Source: Fragilaria crotonensis (lineage: Eukaryota; Bacillariophyta; Fragilariophyceae; Fragilariales; Fragilariaceae). Taken from it: 64,000 nucleotides of DNA. The stretch spans positions 106,944-170,943 of the forward strand of contig JAKSYS010000044.1 of assembly GCA_022925895.1 (NCBI GenBank), written 5' to 3'. Below the pieces are notes generated by a model. That model was not told the DNA's origin and did not search any database. It saw only the letters and a list, made by a program, of their open reading frames with translations. Of this stretch, positions 11,740-22,532 are shown one piece after another. The position numbers were made by a program, and so were the translations under genes. Position 1 is the first letter of the stretch. Each line of letters starts with the position of its first letter.

Positions 11740-11973
11740 TGAATAAATACTGTGGTACTGTACTTGGTACTGTACTGATGAACGGTTATGTTGTGTGTGG
11801 TTTGATTGACCGTTACAAATGCACTGTGCTAGCGTTAGCGATAGAGTGATTGCGTGAGCGTGTGAACTTACTTAATTGAGATCTTTATCTTCTTTACCCC
11901 CTTTTACTCTCTTGTTACTACTTTAGTAAGTCTTTTGCGAGCGTAGCGTTAGTGAGATGACTAGATTTGTACA
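11740..11973 (+). repeat. 5' LTR of the copia element
   Basis: A 234-bp direct repeat of 19958-20192, about 98% identical by eye. It differs at aaatgc/acatgc, ttaattgag/ttatcttgag and gcgtagcg/gcatagcg. It starts TGAATAAATACTG and ends GATTTGTACA. It should hold the promoter and R region of the element; no TATA box is obvious. Confidence 0.93.
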
Positions 11974-11988
11974 GTTTATCAGACCCAT
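11974..11988 (+). other. candidate tRNA primer binding site
   Basis: The bases just after the 5' LTR read gtttatcagacccat. The tatcaga core resembles the internal initiator-Met-tRNA primer site (tggtatcagagc) used by many copia elements. The match is partial, so this is tentative. Confidence 0.35.
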
Positions 11989-12270
11989 GACAGTAGCTAG
12001 TGGAATGAGAAGAAAAGAGAGAGCGCGAGCGCGTCCTTTACTGAGATTGTCATGTGGGAGTAACGAAATGTCGTAAGTATTATTTCCTCTGGTTATTGCT
12101 GACGACGGTCGCTAGGGGCCCCGAGGTCACACGGCATTGATGATGAGAAGGAATCTTCCCATGTATCGCCAGCGTAGCGAGCGGTCAGTAGAGGCTGATC
12201 ACCTCGATGAAATTTAGCGTATGTACGTCTAGCCCCGCGTACGTTAACCTAACGATGAATATCGCAGAAA

Positions 12271-13722
12271 ATGGCTGAAGCTCCCGTTGCTCTAGTTGGT
12301 ATGAACCATGTCCTTAATGTCATCGGTTTCGACGACATCAACGATAGGGACAACATTATGGAGGCGGGACTCGCGCAGTTTGAGGATTTCCGTTACCTAG
12401 TCGAGAAGGATATTCGTGACATGGCGGACGAGTTTGGGAAGCGTACGCAGGCGAATGGTAGGATCGTTTTTGGACTTGGAAGGACTAAAAAGTTAATTGG
12501 CGTAATGCATTGGGTTCAGGACTGTTACAGAGCGAGTGATATCCCTAATCACGAGCACTTCGATGAGGAGGCACTATTTGAAGCGTTGAGTATGGCACAG
12601 ATCCGAAAATCCGACATGGAGTTGGTGGCCACGAACTCAAAGGCAGCGGATCCGGGAAAGTTCAAGGATGAGCGTAAGTGGCCCAAGTGGGAGAAAGCGT
12701 TTACTAACTACTTATCGGTCATTCCAGGAGTCACTGGGATTCCTCTCTCCTACATCGTGAGGGAGCAGGATGAACCTACCCACGGGATGGAGTACTCTAC
12801 TTTTAACGAGCGAATGGTGCACCGAGCACCGTTGACAGGACAGTATTTTATAGCCGATGCCAGGAGGGTCCGTAATCTACTGGTCGGGTTCCTTCAGGGC
12901 GAAAACACAGAGAATTGGATTCGTAATATCGCGAAGTATCAAGACGGACGTCGTGACATGTTCGCGTTGCGACGTCATTATGCTGGTGAAGGTAATTCAA
13001 CGCGACGTATCGCAGATGCCAAGCGGATTCAAAATTCCCTCCATTACAAGACAGAGCGAGCGTTGCCCTTCAACAAGTTCCTTGACTCTCTACAGCGTAT
13101 GTTCACGATATTTGAGGAGGAGAATGAACCACTAACGGAGCGCGCAAAGGTTGATGAATTATTGACTAAGGTGCAGAACGCATCGTTGGCGGCCGCGGTA
13201 GCTCAGTTGAGGTACCAATTGAATACCAAAGGCATTTCTTTTACCGTTGCTGCTAACCACTTAAACTCTGAGATTTCGCAGACGTCTGACTATCAGCTGG
13301 CAAGAAAGATAAGCGCTTATGGTACTGGCGGTCGTGGCACTGGTCGCGGTGGTCGGTCTAGTGGACGTGGCGGTCGACATGCCGGTCGCGGACGAGGCGG
13401 CCGCAGTGGACGAGGTACTAATGAAAAGGCATCGAATACAGGGTATTATTCTGCGGCGGAATGGGAGAAATTGTCGTATGAAGAACGTGATAAAATTCGC
13501 AAGGAACGTGATAAGAAAGGAGAGCAGCAGGGTGGTACTAAGCGAAGCATTTCTGAGTTGACCACCAAACAATTGACCACAGCGATCATCAGCTCCATTC
13601 AAAAGGCGGTCATGGCGGATGATTCAAAGGAAGACGATACGGCGTCAAAGAAAACCAACAACCAGGCTGGTAATTCTTTTGGCGGAAAGGAGAGCATTAA
13701 ACGTACGAAGACCAGTGAATGA
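12271..13722 (+). CDS. gag: copia Gag polyprotein with RGG-type basic tail
   Basis: A 483-residue Gag. The N-terminal half is helical and capsid-like (KWPKWEKAFTNYLSVIPGV, then a TGQYFIADARRVRNLLVGFL segment typical of diatom copia Gags). Residues about 350-388 form a Gly/Arg tract (GRGGRSSGRGGRHAGRGRGG) where most copia Gags have a CCHC zinc knuckle. No Cys cluster is present, so RNA binding is probably by RGG repeats. The C-terminus is Lys/Glu/Asp-rich. The ORF ends in TGA followed by CTA C. The same frame continues 15 codons later into the protease, so Pol may be made by stop readthrough. Confidence 0.88.
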   Translation: MAEAPVALVGMNHVLNVIGFDDINDRDNIMEAGLAQFEDFRYLVEKDIRDMADEFGKRTQANGRIVFGLGRTKKLIGVMHWVQDCYRASDIPNHEHFDEEALFEALSMAQIRKSDMELVATNSKAADPGKFKDERKWPKWEKAFTNYLSVIPGVTGIPLSYIVREQDEPTHGMEYSTFNERMVHRAPLTGQYFIADARRVRNLLVGFLQGENTENWIRNIAKYQDGRRDMFALRRHYAGEGNSTRRIADAKRIQNSLHYKTERALPFNKFLDSLQRMFTIFEEENEPLTERAKVDELLTKVQNASLAAAVAQLRYQLNTKGISFTVAANHLNSEISQTSDYQLARKISAYGTGGRGTGRGGRSSGRGGRHAGRGRGGRSGRGTNEKASNTGYYSAAEWEKLSYEERDKIRKERDKKGEQQGGTKRSISELTTKQLTTAIISSIQKAVMADDSKEDDTASKKTNNQAGNSFGGKESIKRTKTSE

Positions 13723-16700
13723 CTACAGGCCATTCGGACGGCGGCAGCGTATCTATCTACTCAGCGACGAATGGCGACAAACAAATTTGCGAACATCTCA
13801 TCATACTCATCTACCACCTCCATCACCACAGCGCGGAATGAACTTGATTCTCATGCAGACACATGCGCTCTTGGTTCTAACTTCGTACCATTGCATTACA
13901 CCGGTCGCGTATGTGACGTCTCACCTTACAACTCTAACACTTACCATCCTGAACGTGACGTACCCATTGTGACTGGAGCGACGGCGTACACGGACCAAGC
14001 GACAGGTCAGGTGTATATCCTGGTTATTAACGAAGGCTTATGGTTCAGCGAGAAGCTTACGAGCTCGTTAATTAACCCCAACCAGATACGATACGCGGGC
14101 GTTGCAGTGCAAGATAACCCTTTCCATTCTACAGATCCCATGGCGATTACACACGACGACATCGTTTTCCCTCTGCAATCTATGGGGACCACCATATTCT
14201 TTGACTCTTCCACCCCAACCCAACATGAACTCGATCACTCACCACATATTCTCCTTACTCTTGACACCGAATGGAATCCACACACCGTACAGCTCGCAGC
14301 TGTGCAGTCTGTGGAGGCAGAAGATATATTCGGTGGCACAGAGCCTGGTTTGCAACAGATATCCTCGGTATATTGTTTTGAAGAAATGGCGGCAGGTCTG
14401 CGTATGGCACGGCAGATTTGCATGGTTGATGTTGAAGCGCGCAAAACATTTATATCTAAAGAGCGACATGCGGCGGTTACGAGCGAAAACCTAAGCGAGA
14501 GGTGGAACATCGGATTGAACCAAGCGAAACAAACGTTATAAGTTACGACGCAACGAGGCGTCAGATCTGCAATATTACCTGTGAGCCGAAGGTATCGGAC
14601 TGACAGAATGTATCACCAAAAGAAATTGCGGAATCAGAAATTTTACACAGACACATTGTTCGGGCGATGCAAATCCATATCTAACAACACGTGTGCACAA
14701 ATATTTGCAAACGAATCTTATTTTGTGAAAGCTTACCCAATGGAGCAAAAGTCAATGGCTGGACAGGCGCTTCGTCAATTTATTTGTGACTTCGGAGTAC
14801 CAGAACAACTTACCACCTCCGACGGCGCCAGCGAGCAGACCGGACCTAAGACAGAATTCATGCAAAATGTGAGGAAGTATGAGATCGAGCACCATGTCAG
14901 CGAACCGCACCGACCCCAGCAAAACAGAGCGGAATCGGTGATTCGGGAAGTCAAAAGGCGATGGTTCCGGCAAATGACAAAGAAGCGAGTGCCCAAGAGA
15001 CTCTGGGACTACGGTATAGTATGGATATGTGAGGTCATGTCACTTACAGCAAACGACCGGCGAGACGCCTGACATCTCAGAGTATCATGACTTCAGCTTC
15101 TACGATTGGGTGTGGTATAAAGACAATTCCGGCGTTGGCGATAATATGTTCGGGAGATGGCTTGGAGTCTCCCATCGTGTTGGCAATCTGATGTCGTACT
15201 GGATACTCACAACTAACGGTAGAGTTATCTCTCGAACTACAGTGCAGCGAGTGACGAATTTGGAATCAACCACGACGGAGGTCAAGCAACGGATTCAAGA
15301 ATTTGACGAACGGATAGCGGAATTACTTAAGGATGATGATCATGTCATTCGAGAAGGTAACGAACGACAATTGCAGGACTGGGACGATTACACAGCAGAT
15401 CTTGACAATGACGGTGACTTTGCACAAACGTTTGGCGAGGTCATATCGGACGCGAAGATATCAGAAGCGGACGAAGACTTCACACCTGATACCTTCAATG
15501 ATCCATACTTGAATAGAGAAATAGCGTTAGCGAGTGGTGCCAATGAGGTGCAATTTGGCAGGGTGACTGAGCGACTTCGTGATGCCGAAGGGCGTCCGAT
15601 TGGGACCGCTAACGAGAATCCATTGTTGGACACGAGAGAATACGCGGTCGAGTTTCGTGACGGTCACTCGGAATCTGTATCTGCGAATCTTATTGCACAA
15701 AACTTGTACTCACAACTTGACGACGAAGGTAAGCGTCACATCTTGCTTGCGGACATTGTTGACCACAGACGAGATGAAAGAGCGGTCGACAAACGGGATG
15801 CGTTTGTTACTATGAGAAACGGAGTCAAACGACGACGTGAAACGACGCAGGGATGGCAGTTACTGTGTGAATGGAAGGACGGCAGCTCCAACTGGGTTGC
15901 GCTTAAGGATGCCGGTCAGTCGTATCCGGTATTAGTTGCTGAATATGCGATTGCGAATCGAATCGAGGATGAACCAGCTTTTGCATGGTGGGTATCTGAC
16001 GTCATCAAGAAGCGAGATAGAGTCATTGCGAAGGTGAAATCCAAGTATTGGCAGCGAACGCATAAGTATGGTGTAAGAATTCCTAAGACGGTACAGGGAG
16101 CGTTGGCGATTGACAAGGAAAATGGTAACACGTTGTGGTGGGACGCTATATGTAAGGAGATGCGAAATGTTCGACCTGCGTTTGAGAAATGGGAGAAGAA
16201 AGAGGGCGAACTCCCACCTGCGTATCAGAAGATTAAGTGCCACTTCATATTTGACATCAAGATGGGCGAGAATTTCCGGCGGAAAGCGCAACTGGTGGCG
16301 AATGGGAATGAGACGGAAACACCTGCGTCACTGACTTATTCATCGGTGGTTTCGAGAGACTCGGTCAGAATTGCTTTGCTGTTGGCATCGCTCAATGAAC
16401 TTGAGGTGCTGGCTTGTGGTATACAGAACGCGTACTTGACGGCGGATTGTCGTGAGAAAATTTATATCATTGCCGGACCAGAATTTGGATCCGAAGAAGG
16501 TAGTATCATGGTTATTCGAAAGGCCTTGTATGGTTTGAAGTCTAGCGGGGCTGCGTTCCGGGCTCACCTTGCGGAGACGTTGTATGATTTGAGCTATTTG
16601 CCATCGAAAGCAGATCCGGACGTATGGATACGACCAGCGATCAAGGAAAATGGATTTGAGTATTATGAAATGACGTTGGTTTACGTTGATGATATTATGT

Positions 16701-16753
16701 GTATCTCTCACAATCCAAAGGCGACTATGATGGGAATCCAAGCGACGTTCAAA

Positions 16754-18843
16754 CATCAGAAGGTGTAGAGTGTTAACTATGTCATTACTATATGTTAAAT
16801 TTTTTGTGAGAAGCGATATGTATATTGTTTCAAGACATATCAATATTGTTCATAGCAACTGTGACATTTCTCATCATCATATATATTATTTTAAGTCACA
16901 ATGTAAAACTCGAATGTAACATTTGTGTATGTTACCTATTACTCAACATGTTCAATCTTGTAATTGTAAGTCACAACATATTTGGGAACTATAAGCAATA
17001 GTCAATTAAATTTGGTCAAGATACAACATGTGATATTTAAATATTAAGTTCTTTAAGAAGGTGCGTTTTATTGATGCCATATATATTTGGAATGCACCAT
17101 CATTGCTAAACCTTGTTTTTGTTTGTCATGTCATTATGGTGTCTATATTGAATGATGCTTTTCATGTAGATCTCTTTTTTTTGTTAAAAGGTATGCGTAC
17201 ATTTCACTATTATGATATTGCATTTGACAAGGGGGTTACGAACCAAACATTTCTGGTGTTGTTGTACATAATTGGTGTTATAAAGCATTTCTGGCCTTGT
17301 TGATGACTTTGTTCACAATTAAACATTTGAGTTCTGTTCTCATAACTCTTCACATAATCTCTATCAACAGGGACATCAACGTTAGTAATGCTTGTGCTAC
17401 ATGCACGCGTAAATGCAGCAGCATCAGTGGCGCCCACCATCCGGAATCACACTGATTGCATAAGAGGCGGGGGATCCTCCGCATCATGTCAAGGATCTGA
17501 ATATAGTATCATCTCCTTAAGGGGTCCTTTGAAGTGTAATGGTAGAATCTGCATCATCTTGACGCATTGCTCATTGCAAACCAAAACAGGGCACGAAACT
17601 CAATGCAAGTCTTGTCGCGACAGGAATGTAACATCCATGAATCAAGAATTTCAATGCAATTCATTTATTCATTTTGCAATATAAAACATAAACTTTGAAT
17701 TATATATATGGCTATGTAACAACATAAGCAATGACATTATTCACCCATATTGTTCAAAAATTACACTATTCTTTTCATTCGAAAGTGCCAAGTACCGGCC
17801 GTACAACAAATTGCTGTCAATTACACTGCAAGCATGTTTCCATCATTATCAGATGACAGCTGCAATGAAAGGCGATGGAAAATCTATGACAAGAGTACAG
17901 GAGAAGCATTGCATTGGAAGCAGTGATGCAAGGTGTTGAATTGTAGTACCCAGGAAGGTACAGCGAATCCACCAAGCAGAAGTCCGTATGCTGTTGTGTG
18001 ATTTACTTCATGCATTTTGCCGACACATTTTGTTGGCTATCTTGGCGACCTCATGTCCGTTCATGGAATTTGAAAGTGTCTTGTAAACTCCGCATTCAAG
18101 TGAATGCAACTGTCTCCTCAGAATTTGGTGGCGACCTGTTCTCGCGATTTCGATTTCCATGTTGGATGATTGGAACCAGATGATTTTTGCCGACACATTT
18201 TGTTGGCTATCTTGGCGACCTCATGTCCGTTCTTGGATTTTGGAAGTGTCTTGTAAACTCCACATTCAAGCGAATGCGACTGTCTCCTCAGAATTTGGTG
18301 GCGACCTGTCCTCGCCATTTCGATTTCCAAGTTGGATGACTGGAACCAGATGCATTTTGCCGACACATTTTGTTTGCTATCTTGACGACCTCATGTCCGT
18401 TCTTGGAATTTGGAAGTGTCTTGTAAACTCCGCATTCAAGCGAATGCGACTGCCTCCTCAGAATTTGGTGGCGACCTGTTCTCGCGATTTCGATTTCCAA
18501 GTTGGATGATTGGAACCAGATGCATTTTGGCCAACATTTTGAAGTTACTTTGCAACATAGACAACAACACATGTAGTAACTTAATAACATACTTAGCAGC
18601 AGAAATGGTATGTTAACATCTTACATGAGTAACAAGAGTCAACAAAATGGTTATTGCACTTAGCATAAATGTTGTTATCAAAACTTTAGATGTAACACAT
18701 ATTGTTAAAAGGAACCATATATTGTGCTGTTAACATATTTGTTATCACTAACAATGTGCATTGTTGAAACAGGAAAGACGCACGCCATTATCCGGTAACA
18801 CTTAACATGTTAAAATTTAGTTACCATATACCACCTTCTGATG
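16754..18843. mobile_element. 2.09-kb TIR element inserted in the copia RT
   Basis: The uninterrupted RT would read TTCAAA|CTGAAG. Here the left side is ...ttcaaa then catcagaaggtg, and the right side ends caccttctgatg then aactgaag. These are 12-bp perfect inverted repeats with a 2-bp AA duplication. Just inside, both ends share imperfect inverted AT-rich sequence containing gttaac and ttaaattt. The interior is AT-rich with many gttaaca-like motifs, encodes no recognisable protein, and holds a 170-bp tandem array. Superfamily unknown; a 2-bp duplication would suggest a Tc1/mariner-like element, but the target is AA, not TA. Confidence 0.75.
18009..18535 (+). repeat. 170-bp tandem repeat, three copies plus a start of a fourth
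   Basis: The start motif tgc-attttgccgacacatt recurs at about 18019, 18189 and 18359, and in altered form at about 18529. The period is therefore exactly 170 bp. Copies differ by scattered substitutions. The unit lies inside the TIR element. Open frames across it are artefacts of the repeat. Confidence 0.88.
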
Positions 18844-19949
18844 AACTGAAGGATGACAAAATCGAGAAGCCCGAGAATTACTTGGGAGCACAGATCATGC
18901 AGAAGGTAATTGACGGTCAGGAGTGTTGGGCGATGACTTCGGAGCAATATGTTAAAGCGGCAATCGCGAACGTGGAGGCAACCTTAAACAAAAGAGGTCA
19001 GCGTTTACCATCTAAGGCCACAACACCGATGCAATCAAATTATCGACCGGAGCTTGACATGCGTTATTATCAGGAACTGATTGGGGTCCTGAGATGGGCG
19101 ATTGAGCTTGGCAGGATTGACATTGCTATGGAGGTATCGATGCTTTCTACTCACCTTGCGTTACCCAGAGAAGGACACCTGCAACAGGTGTATCATGTAT
19201 TTGCGTTCTTGAAAAATAAGCCAAATCGAACGATTGTTTTGATCCGCAGCATCCAGACATTGATGAATCCAGATTTACTAAGTGCAATTGGCACGACTTC
19301 TATCGTGGAGCGAAGGAGCCCATTCCAGGGGACGCACCGGAGCCACGTGGAAATGCTGTGTCGACTCACTGCTTTGTTGACGCTGATCACGCAGGTAATC
19401 GTGTGACTCGTCGATCTCAATCTGGTATCTTACTTTTTGTCAACAGGGCACCCGTTATATGGTACAGTAAGAGGCAAAACACGGTGGAGACCTCAACGTT
19501 TGGCAGCGAGTTTGTGGCGATCAGGATTGCAGTTGAATTGATAGAGGCGTTGAGATACAAATTGCGTATGTTTGGAGCGCCGATCGAAGGTCCTACGAAT
19601 GTGTTTTGTGATAACGAGGCCGTGACCAAGAATGCGATATTCCCCGAATCTACGTTAAAGAAGAAACACAATGCGATTGCGTATCATCAAACAAGGGAAG
19701 CGGTGGCTGCAGGGACAATAAGAGTTACGAAAGAAGACGGGAAGACAAATTTGGCTGACGTGCTTGCTAAGCCCCTCCCGCAAGCGACTAAGGATTTCAT
19801 ATGCGATCGATTCATGTATTGAGAAAGCCTAGGTTCATCAGACATCATGGGGTGTCTGGTTACCTCCTGGACATGCAAAGACATGTGGCTTAAATTTACC
19901 AGGTCAATTTGTGGCAAATAATATCACCACGGTACCCTTGCTATTGTTC

Positions 19950-19957
19950 GAGGGGAC
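19950..19957 (+). other. polypurine tract of the copia element
   Basis: The purine-rich run gaggggac (first g at 19950) immediately precedes the 3' LTR, where plus-strand DNA synthesis is primed in LTR elements. Short but correctly placed. Confidence 0.5.
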
Positions 19958-20192
19958 TGAATAAATACTGTGGTACTGTACTTGGTACTGTACTGATGAA
20001 CGGTTATGTTGTGTGTGGTTTGATTGACCGTTACACATGCACTGTGCTAGCGTTAGCGATAGAGTGATTGCGTGAGCGTGTGAACTTACTTATCTTGAGA
20101 TCTTTATCTTCTTTACCCCCTTTTACTCTCTTGTTACTACTTTAGTAAGTCTTTTGCGAGCATAGCGTTAGTGAGATGACTAGATTTGTACA
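19958..20192 (+). repeat. 3' LTR of the copia element
   Basis: A 235-bp direct repeat of the 5' LTR, beginning TGAATAAATACTG and ending TTTGTACA. It is followed by catg, which also precedes the 5' LTR. Confidence 0.93.
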
Positions 20193-20421
20193 CATGCAGT
20201 CCTAGAGAAGTCTTCTGGGTTGCAAGATAGTCGGGTAGTGCAGCATTGCACACTACTCACTATTCCAGGTGGCCTCTACTGTACTCCAGGGTAGCGGTCA
20301 TCCATGTGGGTCGAGTTCCGTTTTTGTCCGGGACAGCGGCAGCACGTAAAATAGATTTTAGGTTTTTTTTATCATGAGAATGACGCAAAGTAAAAAATTG
20401 CTGACGGTCAGTGAAAATTTT

Positions 20422-20516
20422 GTTTGGTTTTTCATTTGATGTTTACTCATAACCTTAATGTTTCAACGATCAGTTGATCTTACATGTTAATGGTTGTTGA
20501 TCGCCATTCTATGTTT
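20422..20516 (-). repeat. right arm of the inverted repeat flanking the copia element
   Basis: Inverted copy of 11283-11378, about 90% identical by eye. It lies between the copia 3' LTR and the end of the minus-strand ORF at 20780. The rest of 20193-20775 is AT-rich; it holds a tttttgtccgggacagc motif near 20323 and nothing else I recognise. Confidence 0.68.
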
Positions 20517-20779
20517 ATGTCACGTTTAAAAGTGGTACTTCAGTGTTTTGGGTTAGATAGAAACATAAAAATTTTAGTTTATAACATTAAATGTGCTTTT
20601 GTAGTTCGTTTAAACTATCATATTATTGTGAATATATACACTTCCATCAAACATATTTGCTTGATTTTTGCCATAGATGTTCAGGAAATCCCCCGTTTAT
20701 TGTCAATAAAACAACCATTAATGTTTATGTAATCCACCTTTTTTAGTGGTTAATTTTGGACTACCGAACTCATTGCTAA

Positions 20780-22532
20780 TCACCCAAATCCCAAGCGGCT
20801 TCCACAAATACTACCTCCACTGGAGCTGACCCTGCATCGGCAGCCCCTTCGTCCTGTCCTCCATCTGCACTGCCAATTACACCACCATGCTTTGCCTTGG
20901 GAAAAAGCCAGTAACTCCCCTTCCATTGCAGCAGCCTTTTGACACACTCTGTCCTCACGAACCAATTTGTATAGCTCATTACACCGGGCCATGCCCTCAT
21001 GACTCCACCCACCATACTTGCAGTGTCCACTCTTTTTGCTTGTGAACTTCCCCCTGAGCCTTGTTGGCTGTTTCCTTCTTCCCGGTTCTCCTGGCACGTC
21101 AGCTTCCCCAACAAGACCAGCATCCTGCATATCGTCGGCACTTGTGGATATCCACTTATCTATGTAGTTTTCAAAGATCATGAGAAGAGCAAATGCTTCA
21201 TCACTTATCGTGACAGTCTTTGCCTGACTTCTCTTGTCTGTTGCTTCTGAAATCCGCTGATGCTGTTTCTGCCTTCCCCAATTTCTTTTTCCACACACAC
21301 ATTCCAAGAATGTGCCGTAGAACCAGAAGAAAGCCTCCTTCTCACGCTCCGTTTCAGACCTTTGAAGCGTACACAGTTCATCAATTATGAAGAAGTCCTT
21401 TCCTGATTCCTTGAAGATGGTAAGCGATTCCCTGACAATCCTCCCACCCAATTGCTCACACGAACTCCGCTTCGTGTTAAGTGCATCATTGAAGGTGCTC
21501 ACATAGATTGATTGATACTGTCCACGCCAATTTTGCGGCACATTCTCATGATCCATGACCAAGGTGATTGCCTTCTGAAACATTGCATCGCTATTAATGA
21601 ACTTGATTTGTCAAAATATGTCAGTTTTTGCAAATAGTACCCAAATTTGGTCAGCCACATGTTTTTGTTGAACGCGCAGCGATTCGCTTTTCGACATGCC
21701 ACGAATTGGCATCTCGCCACCAAGATGGAGATCTGTAACTTGCACTTGTGCAATTGATTGAGCTACTGGATTTGTCACCACCACACCGGCATTCCCGCCG
21801 GATGGTCGGACCGTAGCACGTGCTGTATGGCCGGTGCGGGTCAATGATGCCTCCTCGCGATTGTCCTCTTCATCATCGTCAAAGTCGTCCTCGTCATCCG
21901 TTCTCTCGTCGACAAAAGCCTCCTCCCTCCCCATGAGCACCGTTGCTGCTATCAGAGTCGTAGTCCTCGCTGTTAGGTGTTTCATATAATGATTCATCCT
22001 CGTCCTCATCATCTTCTTCTTCCACTTCCTCCACTACCTGCTGTCACGCAACGGCTTTGTTCCTTGTCTTCTTTTTCAGCTTTCCCGTTGACACTCTAAT
22101 CTTTCTAGCCTTCACAAACTCCACATCTTCCTCTTTGTCTTCTCTGTCCCTCTTGCTTTTGTTCACATCCTTTGTTGCCTTTGCACTAGCGTCCTTTTCC
22201 TCAGGCTTATCCATCTTATTACGTTTCTGTTTTCCATCATCTGTTGGCGCCAATTTTGCACCTGATGGTTTTCCGTCCTGCTTACCTTTGCCCGCATCTT
22301 TTGTTTTTGTTTTCCCACCTTTTGGTGCTCCTTTCTGCTTACCTTCGCCATTGTCATCCGTTTCCATGTTAAGTTGTTTCCTACTAGCAGGGGGTGCATC
22401 CTTCTGCTTACCTTCTTCGCGAGCAACGTCTCTTTTCACATGTTTTCGAGGGGACCTGCGAAGGATAATGTTTTGTTGTTCCTCAGACCCATCACTTACT
22501 TCTTCTTCTACTTGTGCAGGTGGCGGTGCCAT
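20780..22532 (-). pseudogene. degenerate transposon-associated ORF, possibly Harbinger ORF2
   Basis: Starts at 22532 (MAPPPAQVEEEVSDGSEEQQ). A Lys/Arg-rich region (RRSPRKHVKRD, many KQK and GKQ units) runs to TGA near 22044. The frame then continues through an acidic stretch, changes frame near 21930 (VDERTDDEDDFDDDEED), meets another TGA near 21611, and goes on as MFQKAITLVMDHENVPQ to 20780. The later part has IIDELCTLQRSETEREKEAF and EAFALLMIFENYIDKW. It converges on the Harbinger transposase remnant, as the two ORFs of the intact Harbinger at 32-36 kb do. This suggests it is the second ORF of the same old element. The sequence itself is not recognisably homologous to the other ORF2. Confidence 0.5.

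Larger units (their letters stand above)
13723..19822 (+). pseudogene. pol: copia Pol (protease-integrase-RT-RNase H), broken
   Basis: In the Gag frame after the UGA comes a protease with ELDSHADTCALG (13771 onward). TAA at 14539-14541 interrupts it. Integrase resumes in the same frame (FCDFGVPEQL-type segment, TTSDGASEQTG, HRPQQNRAE) to 15070, where a small deletion or frame change joins to GETPDISEYHDFSFYDWVWY. The RT runs to 16753 with QNAYLTADCREKIY, KALYGLKSSGAAFR and the catalytic YVDDIMCI. A 2,090-bp insertion then separates LKDDKIEKPENYLG (from 18846). A one-base break at a T run (about 19237-19240) precedes RNase H (CFVDADHAGN, VFCDNEAVTKNA, HQTREAVAAG) to TGA at 19820-19822. Not translatable as it stands, though some breaks could be sequencing indels. 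Confidence 0.88.
11740..20192 (+). mobile_element. Ty1/copia LTR retrotransposon (diatom CoDi-like), interrupted
   Basis: An 8.45-kb span bounded by near-identical LTRs that begin TGAATAAATA and end TTTGTACA (TG...CA). The tetramer catg flanks both sides (11736-11739, 20193-20196). Internal order is gag, protease, integrase, reverse transcriptase, RNase H, as in Ty1/copia. A 2,090-bp foreign element is inserted in the RT. The pol frame also has a nonsense codon and at least two frame changes. Three substitutions and one indel separate the LTRs, so the insertion is fairly recent. Its placement among diatom CoDi elements rests on general resemblance only. Confidence 0.93.

Noticed and set aside
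16754-18843. Insert in the copia RT as a giant or introner-type intron
   Set aside because: The boundaries are inverted repeats with no usable GT...AG pair restoring the frame, and the tandem array is unlike an intron.
20300-20345. Terminal inverted repeat of the old Harbinger element (tttttgtccgggacagc versus the motif near 10220)
   Set aside because: The match between the two sides is short and imperfect, and no flanking TTA pair supports it.
21584-21640. In-frame TGA as selenocysteine in the minus-strand ORF
   Set aside because: Other stops and a frame change occur in the same ORF, and no SECIS-like structure was seen. A 39-nt GT...AG segment could remove the TGA but is too short for a confident intron.
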